From the NCBI GenBank assembly GCA_900768465.1, contig CAAGCY010000006.1:1-64000 (forward strand): DNA of 64,000 nucleotides. The letters run 5' to 3'. Position numbers and translations under genes: made by a program. Shown piece by piece: positions 62,697 through 64,000 of the stretch (within the stretch, counting starts at the first letter, position 1; every line of letters starts with the position of its first letter). The notes below the pieces were generated by a model. It made no database searches, was not told the DNA's origin, and saw nothing but the letters and a program-made list of their open reading frames with translations. The DNA comes from Alphaproteobacteria bacterium. Its GTDB lineage: Bacteria; Pseudomonadota; Alphaproteobacteria; CAAGCB01; CAG-977.

Positions 62697-63494
62697 TTAA
62701 AATTCGTATTTCAAATTGACGCCCAGCGAATAACTGCCTTGGTTGTCGGGAGCGTACGCCGTTTTGATGCTGTTGTTGCTGGCAAGGACGTAATCCGCTT
62801 CGAACCCGACGGCGATGTTGTTTTGAATGCTGAGGTATCCCGCACCAAAAAATGTCAAATCGCGATCGCGAACGTGTGAAATGTTGTCGAAATTGAACGT
62901 TGCGCCGACATCGCCCGTCGCGCCTTTGCCCGAAGTCAAATGCACCGCCGCGGTCAAAGCGTAATTGTCATAACCGCGGTTGTCGGCGTAATCGGTGTCT
63001 TGGTACAAAAACTTGGTGTAGAAAAAGACGTTTGCGCCCGTTTCCGTACCCGCCATAAGGTACAGGTTCGTGTCTTTGCGGTTGTCGTTGGAAACGCCGC
63101 GCCATTTGCTGTAGTTGAAACGGGTAACTTCGCCGCCGATTTGAACGCGCCAAGCTTCGTCAATCGTGTTGATTTTTGTGCCGACCGTCCAATCGCCGAT
63201 GTTGAAAGAACCGTCGTGGCTTTTACGCATCCAGTCATAGCCCGCGCCCGCATAGACCGCCCACGTTCCCGTAATGCCGTAAGTTACTTTTTCGGACATT
63301 TTGACGAACTTTCCGTCCTGCAGATATTTTCCGCGCGGGGCTTTGACGGAAGCGTCCAAATTCTTTCTGCCGAACTCAATCTTGGAATCCGTCAAAAACG
63401 CGCGTTCCGGAATGTAAAACGGGTTGGTGATGTCCGCAAAAGCCGATGTCGACGTTAAACACAACGCGGTGCAAAGCAGCAAAGATTTCTTCAT
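62697..63494 (-). CDS. Outer-membrane beta-barrel protein
   Basis: The 265-residue protein has a signal peptide (MKKSLLLCTALCLTSTSAFA), then about ten to twelve amphipathic strands alternating aromatic and polar residues (WAVYAGAGYDWMRKS, YLMAGTETGANVFFYTKFLYQ, SIQNNIAVGFEADYVLAS). The terminal strand ends in Phe (SYSLGVNLKYEF), the sorting signal for the BAM complex. No OmpA-like peptidoglycan domain is present. It is likely a small porin or a general barrel of unknown role. AGGACG precedes the ATG. Confidence 0.82.
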   Translation of the reverse strand: MKKSLLLCTALCLTSTSAFADITNPFYIPERAFLTDSKIEFGRKNLDASVKAPRGKYLQDGKFVKMSEKVTYGITGTWAVYAGAGYDWMRKSHDGSFNIGDWTVGTKINTIDEAWRVQIGGEVTRFNYSKWRGVSNDNRKDTNLYLMAGTETGANVFFYTKFLYQDTDYADNRGYDNYALTAAVHLTSGKGATGDVGATFNFDNISHVRDRDLTFFGAGYLSIQNNIAVGFEADYVLASNNSIKTAYAPDNQGSYSLGVNLKYEF

Positions 63495-63591
63495 AAAGTT
63501 CGTCCTTTCTTGAAAAACAACTGAAGCCAGAATAAAGAAAAACCCTTAATCGTTTATTGATTTTCCGAAAATTTTTGATTAAAACGGGCGT

Positions 63592-64000
63592 ATGACAAGA
63601 CAAAGTGTGAAATGGTCGATTTTTGCGGTAACCACGTTGGGGAATTTTTCTTCGATGCTGGATTTTTCGTCCGTCAACATCGCTTTGTACCAAATTTCAA
63701 ACTCGTTCGCTTTGCCCGTTTCCACCGTGCAATGGGTGATGCTGTCCTATCAAATCGTTTTGACGTCGCTGTTGATATTCTTCGGGCGTTTGGGAGATTT
63801 GACCAACCGCAAAAAGCTGTACACGGCGGGATTTTTTCTGTTCGGGGCAGGGGCTTTGGCGGCGTATTCGGCGCAGAGCTTTGCGTTTTTGCTGGCGGCG
63901 CGCACGGTGCAGGGCATTGGCGGGTCAATCCTTATCGCCAATTCGTTCAGTATCGTTTCGCTGATTTTTAAAGGGAAACAACGCGGCAAAGCTTTGGGTT
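63592..64000 (+). CDS. MFS drug:H+ exporter, N-terminal part (runs off the window)
   Basis: The frame is open from ATG 63592 to the right edge (136 codons). It carries major-facilitator motifs: motif D1-like LDFSSVNIALYQIS in the first helix, the loop 2-3 motif A as GRLGDLTNRKKLY, and AARTVQGIGGSILIANSFSIV in helix 4. This is the pattern of the DHA2 (14-helix, EmrB/QacA) exporters. The ribosome site is weak (ACGGGCG). It is divergent from the outer-membrane protein gene. Substrate unknown. Confidence 0.85.
   Translation, partial: MTRQSVKWSIFAVTTLGNFSSMLDFSSVNIALYQISNSFALPVSTVQWVMLSYQIVLTSLLIFFGRLGDLTNRKKLYTAGFFLFGAGALAAYSAQSFAFLLAARTVQGIGGSILIANSFSIVSLIFKGKQRGKALG

Overview
The window reads as chromosome of a Gram-negative alphaproteobacterium of moderate GC, probably an uncultured host- or gut-associated lineage. 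Supporting signs are aspartate/glutamate leucyltransferase (Bpt), an ELM1-like protein, YqgE, a SUF operon ending in a MIP18/SufT-like protein, an NlpD-type LytM protein carrying the 'GINI' variant, two large autotransporters and a Cys-rich repeat surface protein. The lineage is inferred from gene content. Coding is dense, with many 1- or 4-base overlaps. There is no phage, CRISPR array, tRNA or rRNA. The only mobile-DNA signs are a REP-like repeat pair at the left edge and a possible IS200/IS605 end near the right edge.

Layout. 0-6.2 kb: REP-like repeats, a secreted Cys-rich repeat protein, a histidine phosphatase coupled to a B3/B4-domain protein, a PreT/GltD-like oxidoreductase and a putative HECRH metallopeptidase. 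6.2-13.4 kb: a heterodimeric ABC exporter, Bpt, an ELM1-like protein, YjbQ with a small partner, and pyrophosphatase. 13.4-13.77 kb: a compact locus that looks like a divergent type I toxin-antitoxin pair. It has a 25-codon hydrophobic peptide with a strong Shine-Dalgarno on the minus strand and a ~72-nt RNA on the plus strand that carries the complement of that Shine-Dalgarno. Their promoters share overlapping -35 boxes. 13.8-18 kb: autotransporter 1 and a PAS protein with a degenerate GGDEF.

18.2-26.8 kb: a long co-directional run of sufB-C-D-S, a hidden 45-codon Cys-containing gene, a SufT-like gene, a GT87-like membrane protein, then MoxR-DUF58-DUF4381. 26.8-37.6 kb: GNAT, metG, a membrane-anchored SNase-like protein, YqgE, a DsbD/ScsB-like protein lacking a membrane cysteine, YbaK, PepN and an NlpD-like LysM/LytM lipoprotein. 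37.6-46.3 kb: a GH77 glucanotransferase, two unknowns, a GT2, rplM-rpsI and recG. 46.4-53.1 kb: mfd, purU, a Sel1 repeat protein and an alpha/beta hydrolase.

53.1-64 kb: motAB, a PAS-GAF-PAS-GGDEF-EAL protein translationally coupled to an exported nitroreductase, an AsmA-like protein, autotransporter 2, an outer-membrane barrel protein, and the start of an MFS exporter that runs off the window.

Several genes act on the envelope: two autotransporters, the barrel protein, the LytM lipoprotein, the DsbD-like protein and the exporters. The SUF genes form a complete scaffold/desulfurase set, though without SufE or SufA. Four convergent gene pairs end on one shared palindromic TTAA.
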